DNA of 64,000 nt from Closterium sp. NIES-65. Its lineage: Eukaryota > Streptophyta > Zygnematophyceae > Desmidiales > Closteriaceae. Shown here piece after piece: positions 22,604-32,341 of this stretch. Below the pieces are notes generated by a model. That model did not search any database and was not told where the DNA came from. It saw only the letters and a program-made list of their open reading frames with translations. The position numbers and the translations under genes were made by a program. Location of the stretch: positions 1-64,000 of the forward strand of contig CANXME010000236.1 of assembly GCA_948144175.1 (NCBI GenBank). The letters run 5' to 3'. Position 1 is the stretch's first letter. Each line of letters starts with the position of its first letter.

Positions 22604-22643
22604 CAAGTCACGCCGCTCGCCCGACCCAACCGACCCTCACCGA

Positions 22644-22976
22644 GTGATTGTGCCGGTTCACGCAATCGACCACACCCGGCCGAGTAAGGAGGGTTCTACG
22701 GTAGACACCCCCATACTGCTTAGTGGGAAAATCGGGACGGACTTAGTTAAAATCTTCGTAGACGAGGGAGCCAGCCACAGCCTCATCAACACTGCCACAG
22801 CACGAAAACTGCGACTTCCACTGGACAGATTTTTACCTGAGATCGACGCAAGACTGGTAGACGGCACGCCGCTGGCGATACGGGAACGCGGTTCGGATTC
22901 GATGTGGGGGTAACTTCACGTTTAGCCAGGAAATGCTCGCAACGACCCTCGACGGAACCGATATTTTACTCGGGCG
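22644..22976 (+). pseudogene. gypsy aspartic protease
   Basis: Contains FVDEGASHSLINTATARKL followed by LPEIDARLVDGTPL, the retropepsin-type segment; the usual D-S/T-G triad reads D-E-G. The copia insertion interrupts the element right after GTDILLGRD, the second conserved protease segment, and the coding sequence resumes at 30536. Confidence 0.75.
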
Positions 22977-22981
22977 TGATT

Positions 22982-23113
22982 TGTCAGAACATTATAGCTT
23001 ACTTGTTTGTGTAGGCTATAGTGGGGTATCCCATAGGGGGTACAAACCAATTAGGGTTTCCTATTTGTACTCACCTCGTTCGTAGTCAATTCATTCACGT
23101 TCCTTTCTTCACA
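22982..23113 (+). repeat. 5' LTR of the copia element
   Basis: 132 bases, TG...CA ends, short for a plant copia LTR. Almost identical to 30399-30530. Confidence 0.95.
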
Positions 23114-23130
23114 TGGAATCAGAGCAGGTC
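23114..23130 (+). promoter_or_regulatory. copia primer binding site
   Basis: TGGAATCAGAGCAGGTC directly after the LTR matches the tRNA-iMet site TGGTATCAGAGC at 11 of 12 positions. Confidence 0.85.
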
Positions 23131-23219
23131 CCATCCTAGGGACTGTTCTTTAGGGCCCACCGAAGCGCGCCCGAGGCGCGCGCCTTTTTTTTAGCGACCC
23201 TTCGAGTCGCCCTGTTCCT

Positions 23220-24065
23220 ACTCGCGGCCCGGCCGCCGCCCTACCTTAGCGGCCCACCCGCCGCCCTCGCTAGCGGCCCCGCCGCCCCGTCGCGGCCCCG
23301 CCACCCAGTCGCGGCCCCGCTACCCCTAAGCGCGGCCCCGCCACTCCGTAGCGGCCCCGCCACCCCCTTCGAGCGGCCCCGCCCCTTTGTCGCGGCCCCC
23401 GCCACTCCGTCGCGGCCCCGCCACCCTTTCGAGCGGCCCCGCCACTCCGTCGCGGCCCCGCCAACCAGTCGCGGCCCACCCGCCGCCCTACCTGCGCCCT
23501 CCCCGCCGCCCTACCTGCGGCCGTCCGCCACCCTACCTGCGGCCGTCCCGCCGCCCTACCTGTGGCCTACCCGCCGCCCTAACTGCGGCCGTCCGCCGCC
23601 CTATCTGCGGCCGTCCCGCCGCCCTACCTGCGGCCTACCCGCCGCCTTACCTGCGGCCTACCCGCCGCCCTACCTGCGGCCGTCCGCCGCCCTACCTGCG
23701 GCCGTCCCGCCGCCCTACCTGCGGCCTACCCGCCGCCCTACCTGCGGCCCGCGCGGCCGCCCTACCTACGCGGCCCAGTAGCAGCCGAGCCGCCCGGAGC
23801 AACCGAGCCGCCCAGCAGCAGCCGAGCCGCCCAGCAGCAGCCGAGCCGCCCAGCAGCAGCCGAGCCGCCCAGCAGCAGCCGCGCCGCCCGGAGCCGCCGA
23901 GCCGCCCAGCAGCAGCCGAGCCGCCCAGGAGCCACCGAGCCGCCCAGCAACAGCCAAGCCGCCCAGCAGCAGCCGAGCCGCCCAGGAGCCGCCGAGCCGC
24001 CCAGCAGCAGCGGAGCCGCCCAGCAGCAGCCGAGCCGCCCGGGAGCCGAGCCGCCCAGCAGCCTA
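23220..24065 (+). repeat. GC-rich tandem repeats in the copia leader
   Basis: Three successive repeat families: CGCGGCCCCGCCAC-type units (about 23270-23480), CCGCCCTACCTGCGGCCGT-type units of about 20 bases (23480-23760), and AGCCGCCCAGCAGCAGCCG-type units of 18 bases (23780-24065). Long frames over them on both strands are repeat artefacts. The first family recurs in the non-autonomous relative at 34440-34800. Confidence 0.9.
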
Positions 24066-24186
24066 GCGGCCGTGTCGTCTGGCGACCTTCCTCCCGAGCC
24101 GCCCGACCTGCCCTGCCCGGTGAGCACTGCACTGCTGTCACTGCGTACCCTTCCCCTACTGCTTGCACTGCGCCACTGTCGTCGTC

Positions 24187-25077
24187 ATGGCTACACCCAG
24201 TGTCCTCGCTTTTGACGCTGAGGGTCGAGCCATTGACTTTGAGGTCTGGCTCGACGACCTGCAGCTGTTTTTATAGTGCGACAGGGCCGACAGTCTGTCT
24301 CTCTTTGACCTCACCTCTGGCGCTGTCCCTGCCCCTGCTGCTGATGCTGACGCCACTGTTCGCTCTCAGTGGGCCACGCGCGATGCTGCTGCACGTCTTG
24401 CTGTGCGTCGCCACCTGCCTACCGCTGAGCGCGCGCACTTTAGCCAGTACAAGAGTGCTCAGACCTTGTACGACGCTGTAGTTGCGCGCTACTCCTCCCC
24501 TGCCACTGCTGCACTGAGCCGCCTCATGCTCCCCTTCCTCTTCCCTGACCTTGCCGCCTTTCCCACTGTCGCTGATCTCATCACGCACCTCCGCACTAGT
24601 GACACTCGCTACCGCGCTGCACTTCCTGCTGACTTCTGCGCCAAGAACCCCCCCCCCATGTACATCACTCTCTACTTCCTAGTCACTCGCCTCCCTGACT
24701 CCCTTCGTGTAGTCCGGGACCACTTCCTTGCGGTCTGTCCCACCACCCTCACAGTCGACAGCCTCGAGAAGGCCCTTCTTGCAGCAAAGAAGAGCATAGT
24801 TGCTGTAGGAGCCTCTCGAGGTGACCCCCGCGCCCCCATCTTTGAGGGGTGTTCTCCTTCCCCTCTCCTGCCCTCTGTCGCCTCTGCCGCTGCGGCCGAC
24901 CTCGTTGGTCTTGAGTCGGTCGGTGCGGCGTCTGCCCCTAGCGGGAGACGCCGCTCTGGCAAGGGCATGGGGGGCAAGGGAGCGGGTGGGGCCAGTGGGG
25001 GCGGTGGCGGTGGAGGTGGAGGCGGCGGAGGGAGTGGGGGTGGCGGTGGAGGTGGTAGTGGGGGGTGGGGGTGCTAG
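24187..25077 (+). pseudogene. copia gag
   Basis: Starts MATPSVLAFDAEGRAIDFEV; copia-type gag core (ATRDAAARLAVRRHL, SAQTLYDAVVARY, FPTVADLITHLRTSDTRYRA). An in-frame TAG interrupts it at 24274-24276. The C-terminal half ends in a poly-Gly tract, inside which the frame changes to that of the protease. Confidence 0.88.
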
Positions 25078-25205
25078 TGGCAGCGGTGGCGGCGGGAGTG
25101 GCGGCGGCGGTGGCGGTGGTAGCGGAGGTGGCGGAGGTGGCGGCGGTGGAGGTGGAGGCGGGGGCGGTGGAGGCGGAGGCGGGGGTGGCGGAGGTGGAGG
25201 TGGTC

Positions 25206-25957
25206 GGAGTGGGGCTTCGCAGCGGAGCGGCACTGGTGGCGGTCAGCGCCAACAGCAGCAGCAGCAGCAGCGTTCTCGCGACGTCCCCACCCCTCAGCAG
25301 CTCCGTGAGTGGTACACGCAGCGTCAGCGCGGTGGGGGTTTTGGTCCCTGCACCTACGTTCTCCGCACTGGCGACCGCACTGGAGAGCAGTGTGGGGGTG
25401 CCCACCCCGCCCAGCGCTGCTTTGGCCGCCTGACAGACGCTTGGCGTCAGCAGTTCCCGGAGGCCGCGGAGATCCCCCGCTGGGGAGAGCTGTCTAGGGC
25501 TGGTGTAGCTATCTTTGATCTTGATTTTGATGCTATCCTTGCTGCCATGTATGCTGTGACCATTAGTGAGGAGGGTGACTGTTACCGGTGTTTCCCGCAC
25601 GACCCGGGCATTGGTACTGCTGCTCCAGGTGCCGGTGAGGCTTCTGCTCTAGGTGCCAGTGCGTCTGTACTCTCAGGTACTCGTGAGACTGCTCTCTCAG
25701 GTACTAGTGCGTCTGCGCTCTCAGGTACTGCGTCGGCTTCGGCCTCCCACACCTTCACTCTTGACTCTGGAGCATCTCGCTCTTTCTTTCACGACCGCAC
25801 CACACTTACGCCGCTTAGTCGGCCGGTTGCGGTTTCCCTGGCTGACCCCTCTGGGGTCTTGTCCTGGCTCGTTTCTCCACGGTCCTCCCGTGTCCGGCGG
25901 CTCCCTCTGGCACCCTGTCTGGTCTCTACCTCCCCTCGTTCTCTACGAACTTGGTGA
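25206..25957 (+). pseudogene. copia gag C terminus and aspartic protease
   Basis: Frame +1 relative to gag. Holds PTPQQLREWYTQRQRGG, a Cys/His-containing segment (GPCTYVLRTGDRTGEQCGGAHPAQRC split by spacing typical of a divergent knuckle), and the protease motif TFTLDSGASRSFF near 25755-25795. A shift near 25855 and a TAG at 25990-25992 separate it from the integrase frame. Confidence 0.8.
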
Positions 25958-26013
25958 GTGGTGCTGACCTACAGGATGGGGGAGTCCACTAGTTCACCCC
26001 TGCTAGTCAGCGA

Positions 26014-29000
26014 GTGACGCACTGCACGGAGGCTAGCACGGGTCGTCACCTGGCTACGTTAACACGTCAGCCAGGGTCGAGCCTGTACACACTGACCACT
26101 GCTTCTCCTCCAGGTGCTGAGTCTGGTAGAGTCCCTTCGTCTGGTCAGGTGTTTGCTGCAGCGTCCAGGTCTGGTCCTGAGTCTGCCCCCTGTTCGTGTC
26201 GCCGTCTGTCTCACGAGACCCTCCTCTGGCACCACCGTCTTGGCCACCCCTCTCTGCTTCAGCTCAGAGGCATGGCCTCCCGTCTTCTTGTGTCTGGTCT
26301 CCCCCGGTCTCTACCTCCCCTTCCTCAGGGCCCTGGCCCTGCCTGTGTCCCCTGTGTCGAGGGGCGCCAGCGTGCTGCCCCTCACTCCTCCCAGTTTCCT
26401 CCGACAGAGGCTCCGTTGCAGACGCTTCACATGGACGTGTGGGGCCCTGCCCGCGTCCGTGGACTCGGTCACGAGCGCTACTTCCTGCTGGTGGTTGACG
26501 ACTACTCGCGTTACACCACATTCTTCCCCTTGCGCAGCAAGGGTGATGTCACTGAGGTGCTGATCGACTGGATCCGCGCAGCTCGTCTCCAGTTGAGGCA
26601 GAGCTTTGGCTCGGACTTTCCTGTGTTGCGTCTGCACTCGGACAGAGGCGGAGAGTTCTCCTCTGGCCTTCTGCGTGCCTACTGTCGTGTGCGAGGCATC
26701 CGCCAGACCTTCACGCTTCCGGACTCCCCGCAGCAGAATGGGATTGCAGAGCGCCGCATTGGCATGGTCATGGACGTCGCTCGTACGTCCATGATGCATG
26801 CGGCTGCCCCCCATTTTCTGTGGCCGTTTGCGGTCAGGTACGCAGCGCATCAGATCAACCTCCACCCCAGGGTCTCCAGGCCGGAGACCTCCCCAGCGCT
26901 GCTGTGGACGGGGAAGGTTGGCGATGCGTCGGCGTTCCGGGTCTGGGGATCTCGGGCGTTTGTCCGCGACTTGTCTGCGGACAAGCTGTCCCCTCGCGCT
27001 GCTCCCTGCGTCTTCCTGGGGTTCCCCCCCGACGCCCCCGGGTGGCAGTTCTACCACCCCACCTCTCGACGTGTTCTGTCCTCCCAGGACGTCACGTTCG
27101 ACGAGTCGGTACCCTACTACCGCCTCTTCCCCTACCGCACTCCGTCCCTCCCCCCGCCCCCGCTCTTATTGGTACCAGGTCCCCCCCCGGTAGACCCCCT
27201 TCCCCCTCAGGGTCCTGCCCCTTCAGGTGTGTCCCAGGTAGACGCGGTCGAGCCTGTCGAGGTCACTGGTGACTCTGGTGCGGCTGCGGGAGCTGAGCCT
27301 GGGGGTGCTGAGACTGGAGGTGCTACGTCTGTGGGTGCTGAGCATGGGGGTGCGGAGTCTGGAGGTGCTGAGCCTGGGGGTGCAGGGCCTGGGGGTGCTG
27401 AGCCTGGGGGTGCTGAGCCTGGGGGTGCTGAGCCTGGGGGTGCTGTGCCTGGAGGTGCTGAGCCTGGGGGTGCTATGCGTGAGGGTGCTGAGCCTGGGGG
27501 TACTGAGCCTGGGGGTTCTGAGCCTGGGGGTGCTGAGCCTGGGGGTGCTGAGACTGGGGGTGCTCCGCCTGGAGGTGCTTCGTCTCGCCGAGAGCCACTC
27601 TCCCCTCAGGAGCTACGTGAGTGGTTTGCCAGACACTGGAGGCGTGCTGCTGGTGCTGGAGGTTCTTCGGCTGCAGAGGGTACTGCTGCCGAGCGTCCCG
27701 GCGGTGCTCGTACTGTGGGTGCTGGAGCTGCTGGGTCTGAGGGTTCTCCTGGAGCTGGTGCTGCTGAGGGTGTTGACGCTGAGACTGCCGCTGGAGGTCC
27801 GACTGGCGGTGCTCCTGGTGGTGCTGCTGGAGGTTCTGGAGCTACTGGAGGTGCTGCTGGAGCGGGTACTCCTGGTGGGGGTACTGGTGCTGTCCCTGCT
27901 GTTTCTGGCGTCGCCACGCGGCCCCGGCCGTACTTCGTTCCGCTCCTGCACCAGGTTCTTGGTCTTCCACCTTCTCCTGGTCCTCCTCCTCCTCCCTTAG
28001 AGGGTCCACAGCCTGTCTCGTCACAGTCACAGCTACAGCCTGCCTCCCCTTTGCCTGCTCCTTCTCCCTACGCTGGTCCGACTGGAGGTCTTACTGAGCG
28101 TCGTGAGCCTGCGTCTCGTCCTGCGTCGCCTGTTCGTACTGCGCGCGCTAGTGGTCGCGGTTCGCGTCAGCGTCCTCCTCCTGTCCCTGGCACACACCGG
28201 ATGTCTCTGCGTCCGTCCACTGCTCCTCTGCGTGCCCCTTTGCCTTCTCCTCCTGCTTCCTCTCTTCCTGCTCTTGCGGACCCGGAGTCGGACTCTCTTC
28301 GTGCTGCCAGTCCTACTGTCACGCGTCTTCTTGCTACTGCTGTCACTGACCCTTCTTTCGAGTCTTCTGCTGCGTCTGCCCTTGTCAGTGAGCTCGTCAA
28401 CTTTGCTGCTCGCTGTCGCCTAGACTACGCTGCTAGTCTTGTCGCTGAGTCTGAGTCTGCCTGTCCTCCGTCCGTCGGGGGTGAGTGTGCCCTTGGCACG
28501 GACGTCCTTGAGGACAGGCAGGAGGAGTTCCAGTGTCTGGCCGCCGCTTCACCTCATCTCGCGTCTGTACTGCTAGCCCCTGAGGGAGACCCGGATGCAC
28601 TAGACATCCCGACTCCGCGCTCTTACGCGGAGGCGATAGAGGGTCCCTACTCCTCTCAGTGGCAGGCAGCTATGGATGCAGAGATGGCTTCCTGGAAGTC
28701 CACAGGCACCTACGTCGACGCTGTTCCCCCTCCTGGGGCGAACATCGTCAGTGGCATGTGGATTTTCAGGGTGAAGCGGCCGCCGGGTTCTCCGCCTGTC
28801 TTCAAGGCGCGTTACGTGGCTCGTGGCTTCAGTCAGCGGCAGGGAGTTGACTACTTTCAGACCTTCTCCCCCACCCCAAAGATGACCACTCTTCGGGTAC
28901 TGCTGCACGTTGCTGCTCACCGTGACTACGAGCTGCACTCTCTCGACTTCAGCACAGCTTTCTTGCAGGGCAGCCTGCACGAGGAGATCTGGCTGCGTCG

Positions 29001-30186
29001 CCCACCTGGCTTCACTGGGTCTTTCCCTCCTGGTACCCAGTGGAGTCTCCGGCGTCCAGTCTACGGTCTCCGCCAGGCGCCACGTGAGTGGCACGACACA
29101 CTGAGGACTACGCTTGCGGCACTTGGGTTTGCTCCTTCTACTGCCGACCCGTCGCTGTTTCTGCGCACCGACACCTCTCTGCCGCCGTTCTACATCCTCG
29201 TGTACGTCGACGACTTGGTCTTTGCCACAGCGGACACTGCTGGACTCGCCTACGTGAAGTCCGAGCTGCAGAAGAGACACACGTGCACTGACCTGGGTGA
29301 ACTGCGCAGCTACCTTGGCTTGCAGATCACCCGGGACACAGCACGCCGCACCATTACCCTGACTCAGTCACAGATGGTGCAGCAGGTCCTTCAGCGCTTC
29401 GGCTTCACGTACTCCTCGCCTCAGGCCACTCCTCTGCCTACTCGCCACTCGCTCTCAGCTCTGCCTTCGGATGAGTCCGTAGAGTCGAGTGGCCCGTATG
29501 TAGAGCTTGTTGGCTGCCTCATGTACCTGATGACCTGCACACCACCTGACCTTGCATACCCTCTCAGCATTCTCGCACGCTATGTTGCTCCTGGGAGACA
29601 CCGACCAGAGCACATGGCTGCAGCGAAGAGGGTGTTGCGCTACTTGTGCAGTACGTCGGGCATGGGGCTAGTGCTTGGAGGGCGCAGTCCAGTGGTCCTC
29701 ACTGGGCACGCGGACGCTTCTTGGGCTGACGACCAGGCTACACAGCGGTCGTCACAGGGTTACACCTTCAGCCTTGGTTCCGGCTCTGTTTCGTGGCGGG
29801 CTACCCGCTCGTCTTCTGTTCTCGGCTCCAGTTGTGAGGCTGAGATCTACGCCGGGGCTATGGCTGCACAGGAGTTACGCTGGCTCACCTACCTGCTGTC
29901 CGACCTTGGAGAGCCGCCTCGTTCTCCTCCAGTCCTGTACGTAGACAACAAGGCCATGCTGGCCTTGTGTCGAGAGCAGCGACTGGAGCACAGGACGAAG
30001 CACATTGCTCTCCGCTACTTTCTTGCTCGTGAGCTACAGCAGCGTGGACAGTTGCGACTTGCGTACGTGGCCTCTGAGGCCAACACTGCTGATGTCTTCA
30101 CCAAGGCACTTGCGCCTTGTGATCATCAGCGTTCTTGCACGCAGCTGGGTCTTGTGCCTGTCTTGCCTCACTTGCTCACTTCTTGA
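26014..30186 (+). CDS. copia integrase, reverse transcriptase and RNase H
   Basis: One long frame of 1,390 codons (the first codon shown is GTG; upstream context is part of the same frame). Order: GAG-pre-integrase (HHRLGHPSLLQLRGM, CVPCVEG), integrase core (DVWGPARVRG, LLVVDDYSRYT, LHSDRGGEF, PQQNGIAERRI), a Pro/Gly/Ala-rich linker of some 450 residues, RT (WIFRVKRPPGSPPVFKARYV, LDFSTAFLQGSLHEEI, VYVDDLVFA with the YVDD active site), and RNase H (GHADASWADD, SSCEAEIYAG, VDNKAMLALC, HIALRYFLAREL, ANTADVFTKAL). This part is intact, so the element decayed only recently. Confidence 0.95.
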   Translation: MTHCTEASTGRHLATLTRQPGSSLYTLTTASPPGAESGRVPSSGQVFAAASRSGPESAPCSCRRLSHETLLWHHRLGHPSLLQLRGMASRLLVSGLPRSLPPLPQGPGPACVPCVEGRQRAAPHSSQFPPTEAPLQTLHMDVWGPARVRGLGHERYFLLVVDDYSRYTTFFPLRSKGDVTEVLIDWIRAARLQLRQSFGSDFPVLRLHSDRGGEFSSGLLRAYCRVRGIRQTFTLPDSPQQNGIAERRIGMVMDVARTSMMHAAAPHFLWPFAVRYAAHQINLHPRVSRPETSPALLWTGKVGDASAFRVWGSRAFVRDLSADKLSPRAAPCVFLGFPPDAPGWQFYHPTSRRVLSSQDVTFDESVPYYRLFPYRTPSLPPPPLLLVPGPPPVDPLPPQGPAPSGVSQVDAVEPVEVTGDSGAAAGAEPGGAETGGATSVGAEHGGAESGGAEPGGAGPGGAEPGGAEPGGAEPGGAVPGGAEPGGAMREGAEPGGTEPGGSEPGGAEPGGAETGGAPPGGASSRREPLSPQELREWFARHWRRAAGAGGSSAAEGTAAERPGGARTVGAGAAGSEGSPGAGAAEGVDAETAAGGPTGGAPGGAAGGSGATGGAAGAGTPGGGTGAVPAVSGVATRPRPYFVPLLHQVLGLPPSPGPPPPPLEGPQPVSSQSQLQPASPLPAPSPYAGPTGGLTERREPASRPASPVRTARASGRGSRQRPPPVPGTHRMSLRPSTAPLRAPLPSPPASSLPALADPESDSLRAASPTVTRLLATAVTDPSFESSAASALVSELVNFAARCRLDYAASLVAESESACPPSVGGECALGTDVLEDRQEEFQCLAAASPHLASVLLAPEGDPDALDIPTPRSYAEAIEGPYSSQWQAAMDAEMASWKSTGTYVDAVPPPGANIVSGMWIFRVKRPPGSPPVFKARYVARGFSQRQGVDYFQTFSPTPKMTTLRVLLHVAAHRDYELHSLDFSTAFLQGSLHEEIWLRRPPGFTGSFPPGTQWSLRRPVYGLRQAPREWHDTLRTTLAALGFAPSTADPSLFLRTDTSLPPFYILVYVDDLVFATADTAGLAYVKSELQKRHTCTDLGELRSYLGLQITRDTARRTITLTQSQMVQQVLQRFGFTYSSPQATPLPTRHSLSALPSDESVESSGPYVELVGCLMYLMTCTPPDLAYPLSILARYVAPGRHRPEHMAAAKRVLRYLCSTSGMGLVLGGRSPVVLTGHADASWADDQATQRSSQGYTFSLGSGSVSWRATRSSSVLGSSCEAEIYAGAMAAQELRWLTYLLSDLGEPPRSPPVLYVDNKAMLALCREQRLEHRTKHIALRYFLARELQQRGQLRLAYVASEANTADVFTKALAPCDHQRSCTQLGLVPVLPHLLTS
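27285..27590 (+). repeat. GGAEPG-coding tandem repeat in the copia pol linker
   Basis: 15-base units close to GGTGCTGAGCCTGGG coding GGAEPG repeats between integrase and RT. An LREW motif (SPQELREWFARHWRR) follows directly and echoes the gag motif at about 25290. Confidence 0.9.
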
Positions 30187-30398
30187 CCTTGCTTGTACCT
30201 TCACCTATATATACTCTTGCTCTTACTTGCTTGACTCTTGTATATCTTTATATATGATCTTGCATGTGAACTGGCCTTGTGGCCCTTGAACTTGTGCTCG
30301 GAATGTGTGGTGACTTTGTGATCCACCCTGAGCTTTGCTTTGCTTTGCTTGACTGGTCTTGTGACCCCTTGTTCTCCCCCACTTTGCCTATGGGGGTG
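30187..30398 (+). other. copia 3' untranslated region and polypurine tract
   Basis: Noncoding. TATGGGGGTG just before the 3' LTR is the likely polypurine tract. The segment with TGGATCACAA-type sequence recurs in reverse in the small element at 33740-33845. Confidence 0.75.
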
Positions 30399-30530
30399 TG
30401 TCAGAACATTATAGCTTACTTGTTTGTGTAGGCTATAGTGGGGTATCCCATAGGGGGTACAACCCAATTAGGGTTTCCTATTTGTACTCACCTCGTTCGT
30501 AGTCAATTCATTCACGTTCCTTTCTTCACA
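30399..30530 (+). repeat. 3' LTR of the copia element
   Basis: 132 bases; followed by the TGATT target duplication at 30531-30535. Confidence 0.95.
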
Positions 30531-30535
30531 TGATT

Positions 30536-32341
30536 GGCTGCGACGACACAATCCGAGAATCAAGTGGACGACGGGTGACTGCACCGTGCGAGTGAACGGT
30601 AACAACATCGCCTTACCTCGCTGGGGCTCACCTGAGTCTTCGTCGGTGCGTGTCAACGCGATCACGATGAAACGCGCCGTAGCGGCAGGAGCTGACGTGT
30701 ACGCGGTCAACATTCGCGAAGCCGAGGCAGCAGATAAAGGAGGGGATTTACTGAAACTGCTGGCCGACGTACCGAGTCATCTGGCAGCACTGTTGAAGCA
30801 GTACAGCGACACTTTCCCGGACGATTTACCGACGGGACTGCCACCTCAGCGACCGCATGACCACAGGATAGAGTTAGAACCGGGGGCGCAGCCAACAGTA
30901 CAGTGACAGTTCCGACTGACCCAGCCCGAACTGGACGAACTGAGGAAGCAGCTCGATTACTTCCTCGAGAAGGAATTCATTCGCCCTAGTTCGTCGCCCT
31001 TCGCAGCACCGATACTGTTCGCACCGAAAAAAGACGGGGGATTTCGCATGTGCATAGATTACAGAGCACTGAACAGGGCTACCATCAGATCCCGTTACCC
31101 CATCCCGCGAGCTAGTGAACGGATCGACCAACTGCGCACAGCCCGGGTTTTCTCGAAAATCGACCTTCGAGGGGGTTACCACCAGATTCGCGTCAATCCG
31201 CCCGACTGCCCTAAGACCGCATTTCGAACACGCTACGGATCCTTTGAATACACCATCATGCCCTTCGGATTGACCAACGCCCCCGCCACTTTTCAAATGA
31301 CCATGAACGAAGCTTTCCGCCCGCTCTTAGATAAGTGTGTCATAGTATACCTGGACGACATACTGATTTACAGCCCTGACAGAGCACAGCACTTACAGGA
31401 CATCGAAGCCGTTTTTAAAATATTGAGTGAGAGCCGCCTACTGACCAAAGCGTCTAAGTGTGAGTTTTACAGGACCGCCTGGAATTTTTGGGACACGTTA
31501 TTTCAGCTGTAGGAGTGGAAATAGACCCGAAGAAAATTGCGACGATTCAAGCATGGCACGCGCCGACCAACTTAACCGAGTTGTAGAGTTTTTTGGGGTT
31601 TGTCAACTACGTGCGCCGCTTTGTCCCCGACATGGTGAAGCTGATTGCCCCGCTAACAGACCTGCTGAGGAAGGGGGTTGAGTACACGTGGGGGGAGAAA
31701 GAGCAAGCTGCCTTCTCGGCCCTCAAAAACATTTTGTGCTCACCGCCCGCGCTTCACATCGCAGATCCACACCGTCCGTTCGAGCGCGCACTGACGCAAG
31801 TGACATCGCTGTGGGAGCAGTACTGTTGCAGGACTTCGGGAACGGCCTCCAGCCAATCGCGTACGAGTCCCGCAAGCTGCACCCGCCCGAACGCAACTAC
31901 CCGATACACGACCGCGAAATGTTGGCGATCGTGCACGCGTTCAAGGTTTGGCGGTCTTACCTGACTGGCACCGACGTGACAGTACGGACAGACCACCGAT
32001 CACTACAGTACCTACGCGCCCAACCAAATCTCAATCCGCGACAGATTCGCTGGTTGGACTACCTCGAGTCCAACTTCCACTGCACGGTTACGTACAAGAA
32101 AGGCGCCTCCAACATCGCCAACGCACTCACTCGCCCTACCGCCCAACTCCATGCCATCCTACTCGCCCAAACCAACCCGCTTTTAACAGGCCTATTCACC
32201 CACGGATACCGCACCGACCCGTTTTTCATGACCGGAAATTCACAGCAACTGGCAGAAGCTAAAGGAGTTTATTACGTAAAAACAGGCACCAACCGCATCT
32301 GGGTACCCGCGTACTCACTACTGAGGGAGCTGCTAATGTAG
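30536..32341 (+). pseudogene. gypsy pol: end of protease, reverse transcriptase, RNase H
   Basis: Resumes the gypsy coding sequence after the copia insertion. RT motifs: [76 protein letters not shown] and [12 protein letters not shown]. RNase H region: ERNYPIHDREMLAIVHAFK, VRTDHRSLQYL, IRWLDYLESN. Breaks: TGA at 30904-30906, a shift near 31490, TAG at 31584-31586, a shift near 31790, and TAG at 32339-32341. Confidence 0.9.

Larger units (their letters stand above)
22982..30530 (+). mobile_element. Ty1/copia LTR retrotransposon nested in the gypsy element
   Basis: Bounded by 132-base LTRs at 22982-23113 and 30399-30530 that differ by about one base, so the insertion is young. Flanked by the 5-base target duplication TGATT (22977-22981 and 30531-30535). 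Removing the element and one TGATT rejoins the gypsy coding sequence. Gene order gag, protease, integrase, RT, RNase H is copia-type. The terminal sequence is TGTCAGAAC...TTCACA. Confidence 0.97.

Noticed and set aside
24679..25233. Long antisense frames over the copia Gly-rich tract (poly-Pro)
   Set aside because: Reverse reading of a GGN repeat; no motif. The same reasoning removes the Gly/Ala-rich and Arg-rich frames over 23270-24170 and 34270-35130.
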